Source: Rhodocyclales bacterium
GTDB lineage: Bacteria; Pseudomonadota; Gammaproteobacteria; Burkholderiales; Rhodocyclaceae
Reading direction: 5' to 3'
Assembly (NCBI GenBank): GCA_028292505.1
Contig: JAQGMF010000012.1
Span: 1-64,000, forward strand
Length of the DNA stretch: 64,000 nt
Positions within the stretch are counted from its first letter, which is position 1. The number at the start of each line of letters is the position of its first letter. Positions 25,250 to 34,869 of this stretch are shown piece after piece. The translations under genes and the position numbers were made by a program. The notes under the pieces are model-generated. The model worked only from the letters and a program-made list of their open reading frames with translations. It made no database searches and was not told the DNA's origin.

Positions 25250-26890
25250 TCAGCGTAGCAATTCACGAACGCAGGCTATCAACGCCTGCGTAGATGCATC
25301 ATAAGCGCCGGCGTTCGTCGCACCACCGAGCACAGCCTCAATCCCCGAAGCCAGTTGCTTGCCCAGTTCCACGCCCCACTGGTCAAAGGAATTCACGTCC
25401 CACACGACGCCTTGCACGAAGACCTTATGTTCGTACAGCGCGATCAGCGAACCTAGCGAGCGCGGCGTGAGCTCATCGAGCAGCAGCGTGTTGCTCGGAC
25501 GATTGCCGGAGAAGACACGGTGCGGAATTGCCAATGGAATATCCTGCTCCGGCATGCCACGTGCGGTGAGCTCGGCGCGCACCTCGTCCGCATCCTTGCC
25601 ACGCATCAGCGCGGCCGATTGCGCAAAACAACTTGCGGCGAGCGTGCGCTGGTGGTTCGGCAGCGTGCCGGTCTGGCGCAAAGCGAGAATGAAGTCGACG
25701 GGAATCAGTGAAGTGCCCTGATGCAGGAGCTGGAAGTAGGCATGCTGTCCGTTGATGCCCGGCTCGCCCCAGATCACCGGGCCGGTGGCGTAGGCAACGC
25801 GCTCGCCGTTGCGGCGCACACCCTTGCCGTTGGATTCCATATCGAGTTGCTGCAAGAAGGCAGGCAAGCGATGCAGGGTCTGGTTGTAAGGCGCGATGAC
25901 GTGCGAGCGGGCACCGAGAAAATTCACGTACCAGATGCCCAGCATGGCGAGCAGTACCGGCAGGTTCCCGGCCAGTGGCGCCGTGCGGAAATGTTCGTCC
26001 ATCTCGTAAGCACCGCCGAGCAGCGCGTCGAAGTTCTCGGGCCCGACCGCCAGCATGATGGGTAGGCCGATGGCCGACCACAGCGAGTAACGCCCGCCGA
26101 CCCAGTCCCAGAAACCGAACATGTTGTTGGCATCAATGCCGAAGGCCGTGACTTTCTCGCGATTGGTCGACACGGCTACGAAATGTTTGGCTACGGTCGA
26201 CTCGTCGCCACCGACCGCATCGAGCAGCCACTGCCGCGCAGTGCGTGCGTTGGTCAGCGTCTCGATGGTGGTGAAGGTTTTGGATGCGATGACGAACAAG
26301 GTAGTCGCCGGATTCAGATGCTTGAGTGTGGCGACGATGTGGGCACTATCCACATTGGATACGAAGTGCACACGCGGCCCGCTGGCAAGCGATTTGAGTG
26401 CTTCGCACACCATCAATGGACCGAGGTCCGAGCCGCCGATGCCGATGTTGACCACATCGCAAATGCTCTGTCCGTCGAAGCCCTTCCATTCGCCGCTGCG
26501 CACGCGTTGCGCAAATGCGTAGCAGCGTTCGCGCACGGCGCGCACTTCGGGCAGTACGTCGTGACCATCGACGCGGATCACTTCCTTGCCCTGATAGCGC
26601 AATGCCGTGTGCAGCACGGCGCGGTCTTCCGTATTGTTGAAATGCTCGCCAACGAACATGGCATCGCGCCGCGCGCCGAGTTGGCAAGCATCGGCCAGCG
26701 CAAGCAGCTGCGTCATGACATTATCATTGATGCGGTTCTTCGAGTAATCCAGCAGGATGCCGCAAGCCTTGGTGCGGTAGCGCTCGGCCCGTTGTGCGTC
26801 GACCTCGAAGAGCTGGCGCATATGCGTGCTGCCGGTTTCGACGGCCAGGGCTGAAAGGTTTTGCCAGGGAGTCGTCAGCGTGGGATTCAT
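25250..26890 (-). CDS. pgi: Glucose-6-phosphate isomerase
   Basis: 546 residues, normal length for Pgi, which interconverts glucose 6-phosphate and fructose 6-phosphate. Family signatures: [36 protein letters not shown] and the C-terminal [22 protein letters not shown] 26890 ([12 protein letters not shown]) is the natural start; an in-frame extension to 27016 runs into the next gene. With glk at 40 kb it gives the entry steps of glucose use, though the two are far apart. Confidence 0.97.
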   Translation of the reverse strand: MNPTLTTPWQNLSALAVETGSTHMRQLFEVDAQRAERYRTKACGILLDYSKNRINDNVMTQLLALADACQLGARRDAMFVGEHFNNTEDRAVLHTALRYQGKEVIRVDGHDVLPEVRAVRERCYAFAQRVRSGEWKGFDGQSICDVVNIGIGGSDLGPLMVCEALKSLASGPRVHFVSNVDSAHIVATLKHLNPATTLFVIASKTFTTIETLTNARTARQWLLDAVGGDESTVAKHFVAVSTNREKVTAFGIDANNMFGFWDWVGGRYSLWSAIGLPIMLAVGPENFDALLGGAYEMDEHFRTAPLAGNLPVLLAMLGIWYVNFLGARSHVIAPYNQTLHRLPAFLQQLDMESNGKGVRRNGERVAYATGPVIWGEPGINGQHAYFQLLHQGTSLIPVDFILALRQTGTLPNHQRTLAASCFAQSAALMRGKDADEVRAELTARGMPEQDIPLAIPHRVFSGNRPSNTLLLDELTPRSLGSLIALYEHKVFVQGVVWDVNSFDQWGVELGKQLASGIEAVLGGATNAGAYDASTQALIACVRELLR

Positions 26891-26945
26891 GTTGATCTGC
26901 ACCGTTCGGTTCGTGTGAAGAATGATCTTGCCGCAACGCGGCGCG

Positions 26946-27668
26946 CTATCGATGCAAGCCTTGTGCCCACCGCTCATACAAACGATTGGCCATGTCGCGC
27001 ATGAGAGGCAGCGCATGCGGCATGTCGCTCAGTTGCCTTTCGGTCGTCTGTATTGATAGCGGCAAGGGCTGAAGTGCATCGCACTCGTCGGCCCAGTCGG
27101 TATTCCAATCCAATATCAACGCTTCTGTCATTTCAATATGAAACTGCATGCCAAGGTGAATGCCACCTCGCGGCCCAAGCACGTATGCCTGATTCGCACA
27201 GTACTCGCCGCCGAGGATGCCCACCGCGCCTTTGGGCAGGCTGAAGGTTTCGCCGTGCCACTGATAGGCGTCAAATGCCTGCGTATCGCCGAGCCAGTGT
27301 CGCGCTTCGGCCGTGTCGCTGGCATGCACGCGGCCCCAGCCGATTTCTTTGACGGGATTGCGCGTGACTTCACCACCGAGTGCCAGTGATATGAGCTGCC
27401 CGCCAAGACAATGACCGATCACCGGCATCTCTTCATGAACGGCGCGCCGAATGAGAGCGAGTTCCTGCGCGATCCATGGCAAGGCATCGTTGACGCTCAT
27501 CGGGCCGCCCATGAAGCACAGGCCGCTGAATGCGTCGATGTCGGCCGGCGCGGTATCGCCGCGGTCCACGGCAATGAGTTGCCAGGGAATCGCCCGCGCG
27601 TCGAGGAAGCTGGCAAAATGCCCCGGCTGGACGTTATGACAATGTTGAAAAACTGCGACGGGCTTCAT
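26946..27668 (-). CDS. Class I glutamine amidotransferase-like protein
   Basis: 240 residues. The nucleophile elbow is [17 protein letters not shown] with catalytic Cys, and His and Glu occur in [11 protein letters not shown]. Close to GMP-synthase-type amidotransferase proteins that act alone (GuaA-like N-terminal domain, YfeJ-like). The substrate is not known. Its start codon overlaps the start codon of the divergent retropepsin-like gene (CATG at 27665-27668 region), leaving no intergenic DNA; longer frames to 28127 run antisense to that gene and are not real. Confidence 0.88.
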   Translation of the reverse strand: MKPVAVFQHCHNVQPGHFASFLDARAIPWQLIAVDRGDTAPADIDAFSGLCFMGGPMSVNDALPWIAQELALIRRAVHEEMPVIGHCLGGQLISLALGGEVTRNPVKEIGWGRVHASDTAEARHWLGDTQAFDAYQWHGETFSLPKGAVGILGGEYCANQAYVLGPRGGIHLGMQFHIEMTEALILDWNTDWADECDALQPLPLSIQTTERQLSDMPHALPLMRDMANRLYERWAQGLHR

Positions 27669-28350
27669 GATTGAAAATCTGACTTTGCGCCGATCGGCCT
27701 GTGTGGTTCTGCATGCCATTCTATGTGCGATCTTGTGCGCCATGGCATTCAATGTGCGGGCCGCCGAGGTCGCCCTGGTTGGCATCTTTCCCGGCAAGGC
27801 CGTGTTGACCATCGATGGCGGTGCGCCACGCATCCTTGCACCGGGCCAAAGCTCCGGCGCCATCAAACTGATCTCGATAGAACGCGACGCGGCGGTGATC
27901 GAGTCCGCCGGCAAACGCGAACGCGTGCTGCTGGGCGCGCAGCCCTTTGCCGTCGGCGGTGACAATGGCGGCGACGGCGCGGTGCAGAGCGTCACCCTAG
28001 TGGCGGACCCACGCGGCCACTTCGTTGTCACGGGCAGCGTCAATGGCGCACCCATCACCTTCCTGGTCGATACCGGCGCGAGTTCGGTGGCGCTCACAAC
28101 GCAGCAAGCTAAGACGGCCGGCATCAATTACATGGCAGGCGAGCACGGTTATGCCAACACTGCCAACGGCACCGTGCAGACCTGGCGCGTGATGCTCGAT
28201 AAGGTGACGATCAACGGGCTGACATTGCAGAACGTGGAGGGCACTATCCTACCGGCCGAATCCGGCGTAGCGCTGTTGGGCATGACCTTTCTCAATCGCC
28301 TGAACATGAGTCGCGAAGGCAATACCATGATCCTCAAGCGGCGTTTCTGA
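27667..28350 (+). CDS. Exported retropepsin-like aspartic protease
   Basis: 227 residues with an N-terminal hydrophobic signal (VVLHAILCAILCAMAFNVRA). The retropepsin active-site motif is FLVDTGASSVALT, followed by the second conserved ALLGMTFLNRL flap region. Proteins of this clan AA family (TIGR02281-like) are small periplasmic or membrane-anchored aspartic proteases acting as dimers. Start overlap with the divergent gene leaves no promoter gap, so transcription must begin inside the neighbour. TGATG overlap with the next gene. Confidence 0.86.
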   Translation: MIENLTLRRSACVVLHAILCAILCAMAFNVRAAEVALVGIFPGKAVLTIDGGAPRILAPGQSSGAIKLISIERDAAVIESAGKRERVLLGAQPFAVGGDNGGDGAVQSVTLVADPRGHFVVTGSVNGAPITFLVDTGASSVALTTQQAKTAGINYMAGEHGYANTANGTVQTWRVMLDKVTINGLTLQNVEGTILPAESGVALLGMTFLNRLNMSREGNTMILKRRF

Positions 28351-29045
28351 TGGAAGCCGTGTCGGACCAAGGTCTCCTCACCAGCCTTCGTGCCCGCTTC
28401 GCAAGCAGCACGACTTTCCCATGGGAAGCGGAATGGCCGCTGCATGCCGAACAAAGCGGCGCCAGCGTGCTAATCGCCCTCGCTCCCACCACGCAAGGCT
28501 TGTCGGTCTTGCTGACGCGCCGCACCGATCATCTCTACAACCATCCCGGCCAGATTTCCTTTCCGGGTGGCCGCATCGAAGCCGATGACGCCTCGCCGAT
28601 TGACGCAGCCCTGCGCGAGACCGAGGAAGAGATCGGTCTGCGCAGCGCGCAGGTCGAAGTGCTCGGCGTGCTGCCCGACTACGCCACCTCCTCGGGCTTT
28701 TGCGTGACGCCTGTAGTGGGTCTGGCCTCGCCCGATTTCGTGCCCAAGCTCGACGACTTCGAAGTGGCTGAACTGTTCAGCGTGCCACTGCACTTCCTCC
28801 TGCAGGCCAACAACTACCAGCGCCATCGCGTACAACTCAAAGAGATGATCCGACATTTCTACGCCGTGCCGTATCTCGGCCGTTTCATCTGGGGTGCCAC
28901 GGCAGGCATGCTCGCCATGTTTGCCGCTTTCATGGCCAGCCCGCACGCAGTCGATGCGCCGCCAGCCATTGCGCGGCAGTCGGCACAGACCGACCTCGGG
29001 GCATCTGCCTCGGCCGAGACAGGGAGTGGCGTATACTCTGTTTGA
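28350..29045 (+). CDS. CoA pyrophosphatase, Nudix family
   Basis: 231 residues. The Nudix box is GGRIEADDASPIDAALRETEEEIGL, split here as GG-x-x-x-x-x-x and RETEEEIGL, with the CoA-type upstream sequence LYNHPGQISFPGG. Enzymes of this group hydrolyse CoA and its thioesters to phosphopantetheine and 3',5'-ADP. The start overlaps the preceding stop by one base. The C-terminus is longer than usual, with an Ala/Ser-rich tail of about 40 residues. Confidence 0.88.
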   Translation: MEAVSDQGLLTSLRARFASSTTFPWEAEWPLHAEQSGASVLIALAPTTQGLSVLLTRRTDHLYNHPGQISFPGGRIEADDASPIDAALRETEEEIGLRSAQVEVLGVLPDYATSSGFCVTPVVGLASPDFVPKLDDFEVAELFSVPLHFLLQANNYQRHRVQLKEMIRHFYAVPYLGRFIWGATAGMLAMFAAFMASPHAVDAPPAIARQSAQTDLGASASAETGSGVYSV

Positions 29046-29133
29046 ATTCGTTTCTCGCTTGGCGATTGACGGCCTGCCGCCGCCATCGCGTGCCATGTAG
29101 TGCAATAGCCCCTGACAAGAACCTTTAAGCACC

Positions 29134-30060
29134 ATGACGCTGTTCTCGCTCGTTTTCGCACTTCTCCTCGAACAATTCCGCCCGCTCAACGCCGCCAAGG
29201 TGCTCTATCCACCACTGGAGGCACTCGGCGACTTTTTCGAGAGCCGCTTCAACGATGGTCAGGCACGCCACGGCATGATTGCCTGGTACCTCATGGTGCT
29301 GCCGCCCGTGTTGCTGGTAGCCGTCGTCTACTTCCTGCTCTACAGCACACTACATCCACTGGCCGCCTTTGCCTTCAATATTGCAGTGCTGTACTACACG
29401 ATGGGCTTTCGCCACGTCAGCCATTTCTTCACGGGTATTCATGCGGCATTACGCGCGGGCAATCTGGCGACGGCACGCAGCCTGATCGGCGAGTGGCGCG
29501 GCCGTCTGCACGACCAGAGCAGTTCCCAGGAAATCACCCGCCTCACCATCGAGAAGGGCATCATCGGCGCGCACCGGCAGGTCTTCGCCATCATCATTCT
29601 TTTCGTGCCACTGGTCGGTCCGTGCGGCGCCCTGCTGTACCGCATGGCCGAGTTTTATGCGCGTTACTGGGGCAAGAGTAATGACGCCGACATGACCGAG
29701 TTCGGCAGCTTCGCGCGCAAGGCTTTCTACTATATCGACTGGCTGCCCGCGCGCATCACCGCCATCTCATTCTCCATCGTCGGCGATTTTGAAGATGCGA
29801 TTTACTGCTGGCGCATGCAGGCCGAGAAATGGCCGGAGCCGACTGAAAGCGTACTGCTCGCTGCCGGCGCGGGCGCGCTGGGCGTGCGTCTTGGCCAACC
29901 GATTCACGAGAGCGGCGAAATCACCGAGCGCCCCGAACTGGGCACCGGCGACGAAGCCGAGGTCGAATACCTGCAAAGTTTCGTCGGCCTCGTGCGCCGC
30001 ACGCTGGTGCTGTACTTCCTGGTCATGCTGATGATGGGAATTACGCGGCTGGTGAGCTGA
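29134..30060 (+). CDS. CobD/CbiB (AmpE)-like membrane protein
   Basis: 308 residues with about four membrane segments. The opening [19 protein letters not shown] and the later [22 protein letters not shown] are typical of CobD/CbiB family members in Betaproteobacteria, which are related both to the adenosylcobinamide synthase CbiB and to AmpE. No other cobalamin gene is nearby, so a direct role in cobalamin synthesis is uncertain. Its last 20 bp overlap the convergent miaA gene. Confidence 0.8.
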   Translation: MTLFSLVFALLLEQFRPLNAAKVLYPPLEALGDFFESRFNDGQARHGMIAWYLMVLPPVLLVAVVYFLLYSTLHPLAAFAFNIAVLYYTMGFRHVSHFFTGIHAALRAGNLATARSLIGEWRGRLHDQSSSQEITRLTIEKGIIGAHRQVFAIIILFVPLVGPCGALLYRMAEFYARYWGKSNDADMTEFGSFARKAFYYIDWLPARITAISFSIVGDFEDAIYCWRMQAEKWPEPTESVLLAAGAGALGVRLGQPIHESGEITERPELGTGDEAEVEYLQSFVGLVRRTLVLYFLVMLMMGITRLVS

Positions 30061-31036
30061 GCGTTCCACGCGGGGGCGCGTCGGACAACCAGCTCCTTGC
30101 TGCCGCGATCACCTGTGCATCTGCATCCGGCGCCAAACTATCGATCTCGACCAAGTCCGGCCAGTTCTCGCGGAATTGCCGCAGCCAGGTAAGCTGGCGC
30201 TTGGCGAGCTGGCGCGTCGCCGCAATCCCCTTGAAGCGCATCGTCCCGTAGTCGTCGACGCCATCGATGTATTCCCACATCTGGCGATAACCGACGCAGC
30301 GCATCGACGTCATGTCCAGGCGCAATGCATAACGTCGCCGCAAGCCGCGCACCTCTTCTTCGAAACCGCCAGCGAGCATGGTGTCGAAACGCGTGGCAAT
30401 ATTGTCGTGGAGCACGGCGCGATTCGAAGGCGCCAAGGCCAGCGGCATGAATTCCACTTGCATATCCGCACCCTCTTCCCGCCGCGCATAGCTCTCAGCC
30501 AGTGGCCGCCCCGTCAGGGTCACGATTTCCAGAGCACGCTGGATGCGTTGCGCATCGGTCGTGTGCAGACGCGCAGCGGCTTCGGCATCAAGCGCGGCAA
30601 GCTGTGCATGCACGGCCGGCCAGCCATGCGCTGCAGCGTCGCGATCGATCTGTGCACGCAAGCCCGCATCGGCTTGCGGCAGATCGGACAGGCCTTCGCG
30701 CAGCGCCTTGAAATACAACATCGTGCCTCCCACCAACACGGGCAGGCGACCGCGCGCATGAATTTCTCGAATCAGCCGCAGAGCATCTTCGCTGAACCGT
30801 GCGGCGGAGTAAGCTTCTTCCGGGCTGACAATGTCGATGAGATGATGCGGGCAGAGCGCCAGCTCATCGGCATGCGGCTTGGCCGTGCCGATATTCATGT
30901 CGCGAAACACCATGGCCGAATCGACGCTGATGATCTCGATGGGTAGGACACGCGCCAGCGCCAGCGCTGCAGCGGTCTTGCCGCTGGCCGTCGGGCCCAT
31001 CAGCATCAATGCACGTGGAATAATTTTATCACTCAT
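30041..31036 (-). CDS. miaA: tRNA dimethylallyltransferase
   Basis: 331 residues; transfers a dimethylallyl group to adenosine 37 of tRNAs reading U-starting codons. P-loop [17 protein letters not shown], then [20 protein letters not shown] and [15 protein letters not shown], are diagnostic. A C-terminal [16 protein letters not shown] segment is complete. Overlaps the CobD-like gene end by 20 bp and starts 12 bp from the divergent TraB/GumN gene. Confidence 0.96.
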   Translation of the reverse strand: MSDKIIPRALMLMGPTASGKTAAALALARVLPIEIISVDSAMVFRDMNIGTAKPHADELALCPHHLIDIVSPEEAYSAARFSEDALRLIREIHARGRLPVLVGGTMLYFKALREGLSDLPQADAGLRAQIDRDAAAHGWPAVHAQLAALDAEAAARLHTTDAQRIQRALEIVTLTGRPLAESYARREEGADMQVEFMPLALAPSNRAVLHDNIATRFDTMLAGGFEEEVRGLRRRYALRLDMTSMRCVGYRQMWEYIDGVDDYGTMRFKGIAATRQLAKRQLTWLRQFRENWPDLVEIDSLAPDADAQVIAAARSWLSDAPPRGTLSSPAA

Positions 31037-31048
31037 GGAAATGCGCTA

Positions 31049-31969
31049 ATGACAAATGCAAGTCATGGATTTTTCGCCCGAAATTTCTTGCACCGCCTGC
31101 TGGTGCTGCTCCTGCTCAGCGCCCTGTCGCCCGCCGTATTTGCCGTCGGCGAGCCGCTGCCGATGTGGGAGATACGCAGCACGGCGACAAAGGGCGCAGT
31201 GTATCTGCTCGGCTCGATCCATGTCTGTCGCGACAGCTGCCTGCAATTTTCAGAATCGGTATTGCGGCGTTTTCGTACCAGTCAGGCACTGGCATTGGAA
31301 CTCGACCCGACGCGACCGGAGCTGATGAGCAAAATGATGGAGGCAACCGCGCTACCTGCCGGCCAAACCCTCAGCAGCAAGCTCTCGCCCGCGCAACTGC
31401 GCGAACTGCAAAGCGTGCTGACCAATCTCGGCCTGCCCTTGGAGATGCTCGATGGCATGCGACCCATCATGGCAGCCACCATGATTTCCACGCTTGCCGC
31501 GCAAAAACAGGGACTGACCATGCAGGATGGTATCGACATGTGGTTCCTGCAGCAGGCACAAAGCAATAGCAAACCCTTGCGCGAACTCGAAACCGTCGAG
31601 CGGCAACTGGCAGCGCTGACGGCCGGCTCGGAACGCGAGCAGATCGCCTCGCTGCAGGAAACGCTGGACATGATCGATAAGCATCGCTTCGGACCCTATC
31701 TCGAAGAACTGGTGCGTGCCTGGCAGGGTGGCAATCTGCCAAAGATCTCGCAGCTCATGCACGAAGGCGTGGGCGACAGCGCCGCACTCGAAGCAGAGCT
31801 GCTCGACAAACGCAACGTCGAGATGGCCGACAAGCTTGCGCTCTGGCTATCGCATGGCGAACAGGTTTTCGTTGTGATCGGCGCGGCCCATATCGCCGGC
31901 AAGGGCAATGTGGCGGAGCTACTCGGCCGCAAGGGCTTTTCCGTACGACAGGTTAATAACGGGGAATAA
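31049..31969 (+). CDS. TraB/GumN-family exported protein
   Basis: 306 residues with a Sec signal peptide (LLVLLLLSALSPAVFA). Family motifs: YLLGSIHV near the mature start (conserved GSIH) and FVVIGAAHIAGKGNVAELL near the end. TraB/GumN/Tiki members are putative metalloproteases using these GS-x-H and GAAH elements. The substrate here is unknown. It is divergent from miaA with 12 bp between starts. Confidence 0.88.
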   Translation: MTNASHGFFARNFLHRLLVLLLLSALSPAVFAVGEPLPMWEIRSTATKGAVYLLGSIHVCRDSCLQFSESVLRRFRTSQALALELDPTRPELMSKMMEATALPAGQTLSSKLSPAQLRELQSVLTNLGLPLEMLDGMRPIMAATMISTLAAQKQGLTMQDGIDMWFLQQAQSNSKPLRELETVERQLAALTAGSEREQIASLQETLDMIDKHRFGPYLEELVRAWQGGNLPKISQLMHEGVGDSAALEAELLDKRNVEMADKLALWLSHGEQVFVVIGAAHIAGKGNVAELLGRKGFSVRQVNNGE

Positions 31970-32108
31970 CCCAAGCCAAAGACGCGTGGAACTGCGGTAA
32001 TCCACAAGTGTCCTCTCCTTGCGAAGCGCAGATACTGCCTAGCCCACACCGCAGCACTTCGCTTTGCGGTGCATCAAATGCAGAGACAATATTCGCGAGG
32101 AAAGTACT

Positions 32109-33119
32109 ATGAAATCTTCATATCGCCCGAAATTGCTGTTGTTGGTCCTGGCACTGGTGCCATTGACCGCCTTCTCCGCCGACAAAGTCGTCATGGCCGT
32201 GGGCGGCATGGAAAAGCAGATTTATCTGCCGGCGAAACTCGCGGAACAACTCGGCTATTTCAAGGAGCAGGATCTTGATGTCGAGATGATCAATACCCGC
32301 GCTGGCGTCGAAGCGGAAAACGAATTGATCGCCGGCGAGGTGCAGGCCGTCGTCGGTTTCTACGATCACACCATCGACATCCAGAGCAAGGGCAAATCGA
32401 TCATCTCCATCGTGCAGTTGAGCCGCGCGCCGGGCGAAGTGGAACTGGTTTCCAGCAAGCTGGCGAAGACCATCAAATCGCCCGCCGATTTCAAGGGACG
32501 CACGCTGGGCATCACCGGCGTGGGCTCCTCCACCGACTTCCTCACGCAGGCCCTGGCCACCAAGGGCGGCCTGAAAGCGGGTGATTACTCAACCATCCCA
32601 GTCGGCGCCGGTAACACCTTCATTGCCGCGATGAAGCAGGAAAAGATTGATGCTGGCATGACGACAGAGCCGACCATCAGCCAGATGCTGAGCACCGGCG
32701 AGGCGCAGATCCTGATCGATATGCGCTCGATGGAATCGACCCAGGCCGCGCTCGGCGGCCCGTACCCCGCCGCCTCGCTCTACGTCTCATCGAGCTGGTT
32801 GGAGAAGAACAAGGCCGTGGCGCAGAAACTCGCCAATGCCATGGTCAAGACGCTGCAGTGGATGAACACGCACTCGGCGACGGAGATTGCCGACAAAATG
32901 CCGAAAGAATATTTCGTCGGCAATCGCGATCTCTACATCAAGGGCCTGGCCGATGGCAAATCGCAATTCACCGCCGATGGTCGCATGCCGGCCAATGGTC
33001 CCGAAACGGTCCTGAAAGTGTTGTCGACTTTCTCGAAAAGCGTGATGGGCAAGAACATCGATCTGTCGAAGACCTACACGATGGAATTCGTCGACAGCGC
33101 CAACAAGACTTTGAAATGA
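32109..33119 (+). CDS. ABC transporter substrate-binding protein, NMT1/SsuA type
   Basis: 336 residues with a signal peptide (LLLLVLALVPLTAFSADKV). The NMT1/THI5-like fold is clear (KLAEQLGYFKEQDLDVEM; GRTLGITGVGSSTDFLTQAL). Such proteins bind sulfonates, thiamine precursors, pyrimidines or aromatic acids; ligand cannot be read here. ATG 32109 follows GAGGAAAG. Overlaps the ATPase gene (ATGA). First of a three-gene importer operon. Confidence 0.9.
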   Translation: MKSSYRPKLLLLVLALVPLTAFSADKVVMAVGGMEKQIYLPAKLAEQLGYFKEQDLDVEMINTRAGVEAENELIAGEVQAVVGFYDHTIDIQSKGKSIISIVQLSRAPGEVELVSSKLAKTIKSPADFKGRTLGITGVGSSTDFLTQALATKGGLKAGDYSTIPVGAGNTFIAAMKQEKIDAGMTTEPTISQMLSTGEAQILIDMRSMESTQAALGGPYPAASLYVSSSWLEKNKAVAQKLANAMVKTLQWMNTHSATEIADKMPKEYFVGNRDLYIKGLADGKSQFTADGRMPANGPETVLKVLSTFSKSVMGKNIDLSKTYTMEFVDSANKTLK

Positions 33120-33922
33120 ACACGCCGGCCATCCAGATCACCGACGTCACGCGGCGCTTCCTCACGCCCGACGCGAAGTTCCACACCGCCATGCGGGACT
33201 TCAGCCTCACCGTTGAGCGCGGAGAGTTCGTCTGCGTCGTCGGCCCCACCGGCTGCGGCAAATCCACCACGCTCAATCTCGTAACGGGCTTGATCAAACC
33301 AAGTGCCGGCCAGGTGCAGGTGATGGGCCAGGCTGTGAACGGTATCGACCGGCGCGTCGGTTTCGTCTTCCAGAGCGACGCCCTGTTCCCGTGGCGCAGC
33401 GTGCTCGACAACGTCTGCGCTGGCCCGATCTATCGTGGTACACCGAAGGCCGAAGCCGTCGCCAAGGCCCGCGAGTGGATCGCCCGTGTGGGCTTGGGCA
33501 AGTTCGAGAATCTCTACCCGCATCAACTCTCCGGCGGCATGCGCAAACGCGTTGCGCTGGCGCAGACTTTCATCAATGAACCGGAAATCCTGCTGCTCGA
33601 TGAGCCCTTCAGCGCGCTCGACGTGCAGACGCGCACTGTTATGCAGGATGAATTATTGAGCCTGTGGTCCGGCACGCAGGCCTCCGTCGTCTTCGTGACG
33701 CACGATCTCGAAGAGGCCGTTGCGCTAGGAGACAAGGTCGTCGTGTTGACCGCCAGTCCCGCCACGGTGAAGACGATTCACAAGATCGACCTGCCGCGCC
33801 CGCGCGTGATGTCGGAAATTCGTTACGAACCACAATTCATCGAGATTGCGCGCCGCATTTGGGAAGACCTGCGCGAAGAAGTGCAGATCGGCCAGCGCAG
33901 TGCGATGGCCGATTCTCATTAA
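33116..33922 (+). CDS. ABC transporter ATP-binding protein, NrtD/SsuB-type
   Basis: 268 residues: Walker A GPTGCGKSTTLNLV, Q-loop VFQSDALFPW, signature LSGGMRKRVALAQ, Walker B EILLLDEPFSALD and switch VTHDLEEAV. Closest to the nitrate/sulfonate/taurine group. ATG 33116 overlaps the previous stop. It energises the permease that follows. Confidence 0.95.
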   Translation: MNTPAIQITDVTRRFLTPDAKFHTAMRDFSLTVERGEFVCVVGPTGCGKSTTLNLVTGLIKPSAGQVQVMGQAVNGIDRRVGFVFQSDALFPWRSVLDNVCAGPIYRGTPKAEAVAKAREWIARVGLGKFENLYPHQLSGGMRKRVALAQTFINEPEILLLDEPFSALDVQTRTVMQDELLSLWSGTQASVVFVTHDLEEAVALGDKVVVLTASPATVKTIHKIDLPRPRVMSEIRYEPQFIEIARRIWEDLREEVQIGQRSAMADSH

Positions 33923-33938
33923 CGCAGGGAGAATCAGC

Positions 33939-34814
33939 TTGGAAAATTCGCAAACCTCAGCCGTCGCGCCCATCGCTCCGGACTTTTCGCTGGACGCCCT
34001 GGAACGCAAAGCGGTACAGGCACAAAAACGCCGTAGCAGTGTGGTGATCGCACTGCGCTTCGTCATCTTCATTTTCGTTGTGGGTGCCTGGGAGCTGGCC
34101 GCGCGTGTCGGCTGGATCGACCCGTTCTTTTTCGGCAAACCCTCCGGCGTCGCCCAGCAGATTTACGAATGGATCACCGAAGGCACTTCGCAAGGACCAC
34201 TGTGGAAGCAGATGCTGGTGACCATGGAAGAAACCGTGCTCGGCTTTTTCATCGGCTCCGTCGCTGGCGTGATCTGCGGCATCGCGCTGGGTCGCAACCG
34301 TTTCCTGGCCGACGTCTTCAGCGTGTACATCAAGATTGCCAACTCGATTCCACGCGTCGTGCTCGGTTCCATCTTCATCATCTCGCTGGGTCTGGGCATG
34401 GCGTCGAAAGTGGCACTTGCTGTTGTCATGGTTTTCTTCGTCGTCTTCGCCAATGCCTTCCAGGGCGTGCGCGAGGCGGATCGGGCGATGATCGCCAACG
34501 CACAGATCCTCGGCGCCTCGCAATGGCAACTGACGACAACGGTGGTCATACCTTCGGCGATGAGCTGGATTCTGGCCAGCCTGCACGTAAGCTTCGGCTT
34601 CGCACTGGTCGGCGCCGTGGTGGGCGAGTTCCTCGGCTCCAAGCAGGGCATCGGCCTGCTGATTTCAACGGCGCAAGGCGCGTTCAATGCCAACGGCGTA
34701 TTCGCCGCGATGATCATCCTGGCCGTCATGGCACTCGTCGCCGAATACCTGATCACGCTGGTGGAGAATCACATCGTGCGCTGGCGACCGGCACAATTGC
34801 AGGATCACAGCTGA
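33939..34814 (+). CDS. ABC transporter permease, SsuC-type
   Basis: 291 residues with about six membrane segments. The EAA loop that contacts the ATPase reads READRAMIANAQILGASQWQ. TTG 33939 follows AGGGAGA with good spacing; longer frames overlap the ATPase gene. Completes the importer with the two upstream genes. A stem-loop terminator follows. Confidence 0.92.
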   Translation: MENSQTSAVAPIAPDFSLDALERKAVQAQKRRSSVVIALRFVIFIFVVGAWELAARVGWIDPFFFGKPSGVAQQIYEWITEGTSQGPLWKQMLVTMEETVLGFFIGSVAGVICGIALGRNRFLADVFSVYIKIANSIPRVVLGSIFIISLGLGMASKVALAVVMVFFVVFANAFQGVREADRAMIANAQILGASQWQLTTTVVIPSAMSWILASLHVSFGFALVGAVVGEFLGSKQGIGLLISTAQGAFNANGVFAAMIILAVMALVAEYLITLVENHIVRWRPAQLQDHS

Positions 34815-34832
34815 ACCGATTGTCATAAAAAA

Positions 34833-34849
34833 GGGAGCCGACGGCTCCC
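34833..34849. terminator. Rho-independent terminator, bidirectional
   Basis: GGGAGCC pairs with GGCTCCC around GAC. Runs of A before and T after the stem (AAAAAA and TTTT) allow termination of the ABC operon and of the convergent TRAP gene. Confidence 0.88.
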
Positions 34850-34869
34850 TTTTCTGCGTTGAAAGATTC

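Noticed and set aside
27669-28127. N-terminal extension of the amidotransferase
   Set aside because: It is antisense to the retropepsin-like gene; the amidotransferase fold starts at [10 protein letters not shown].
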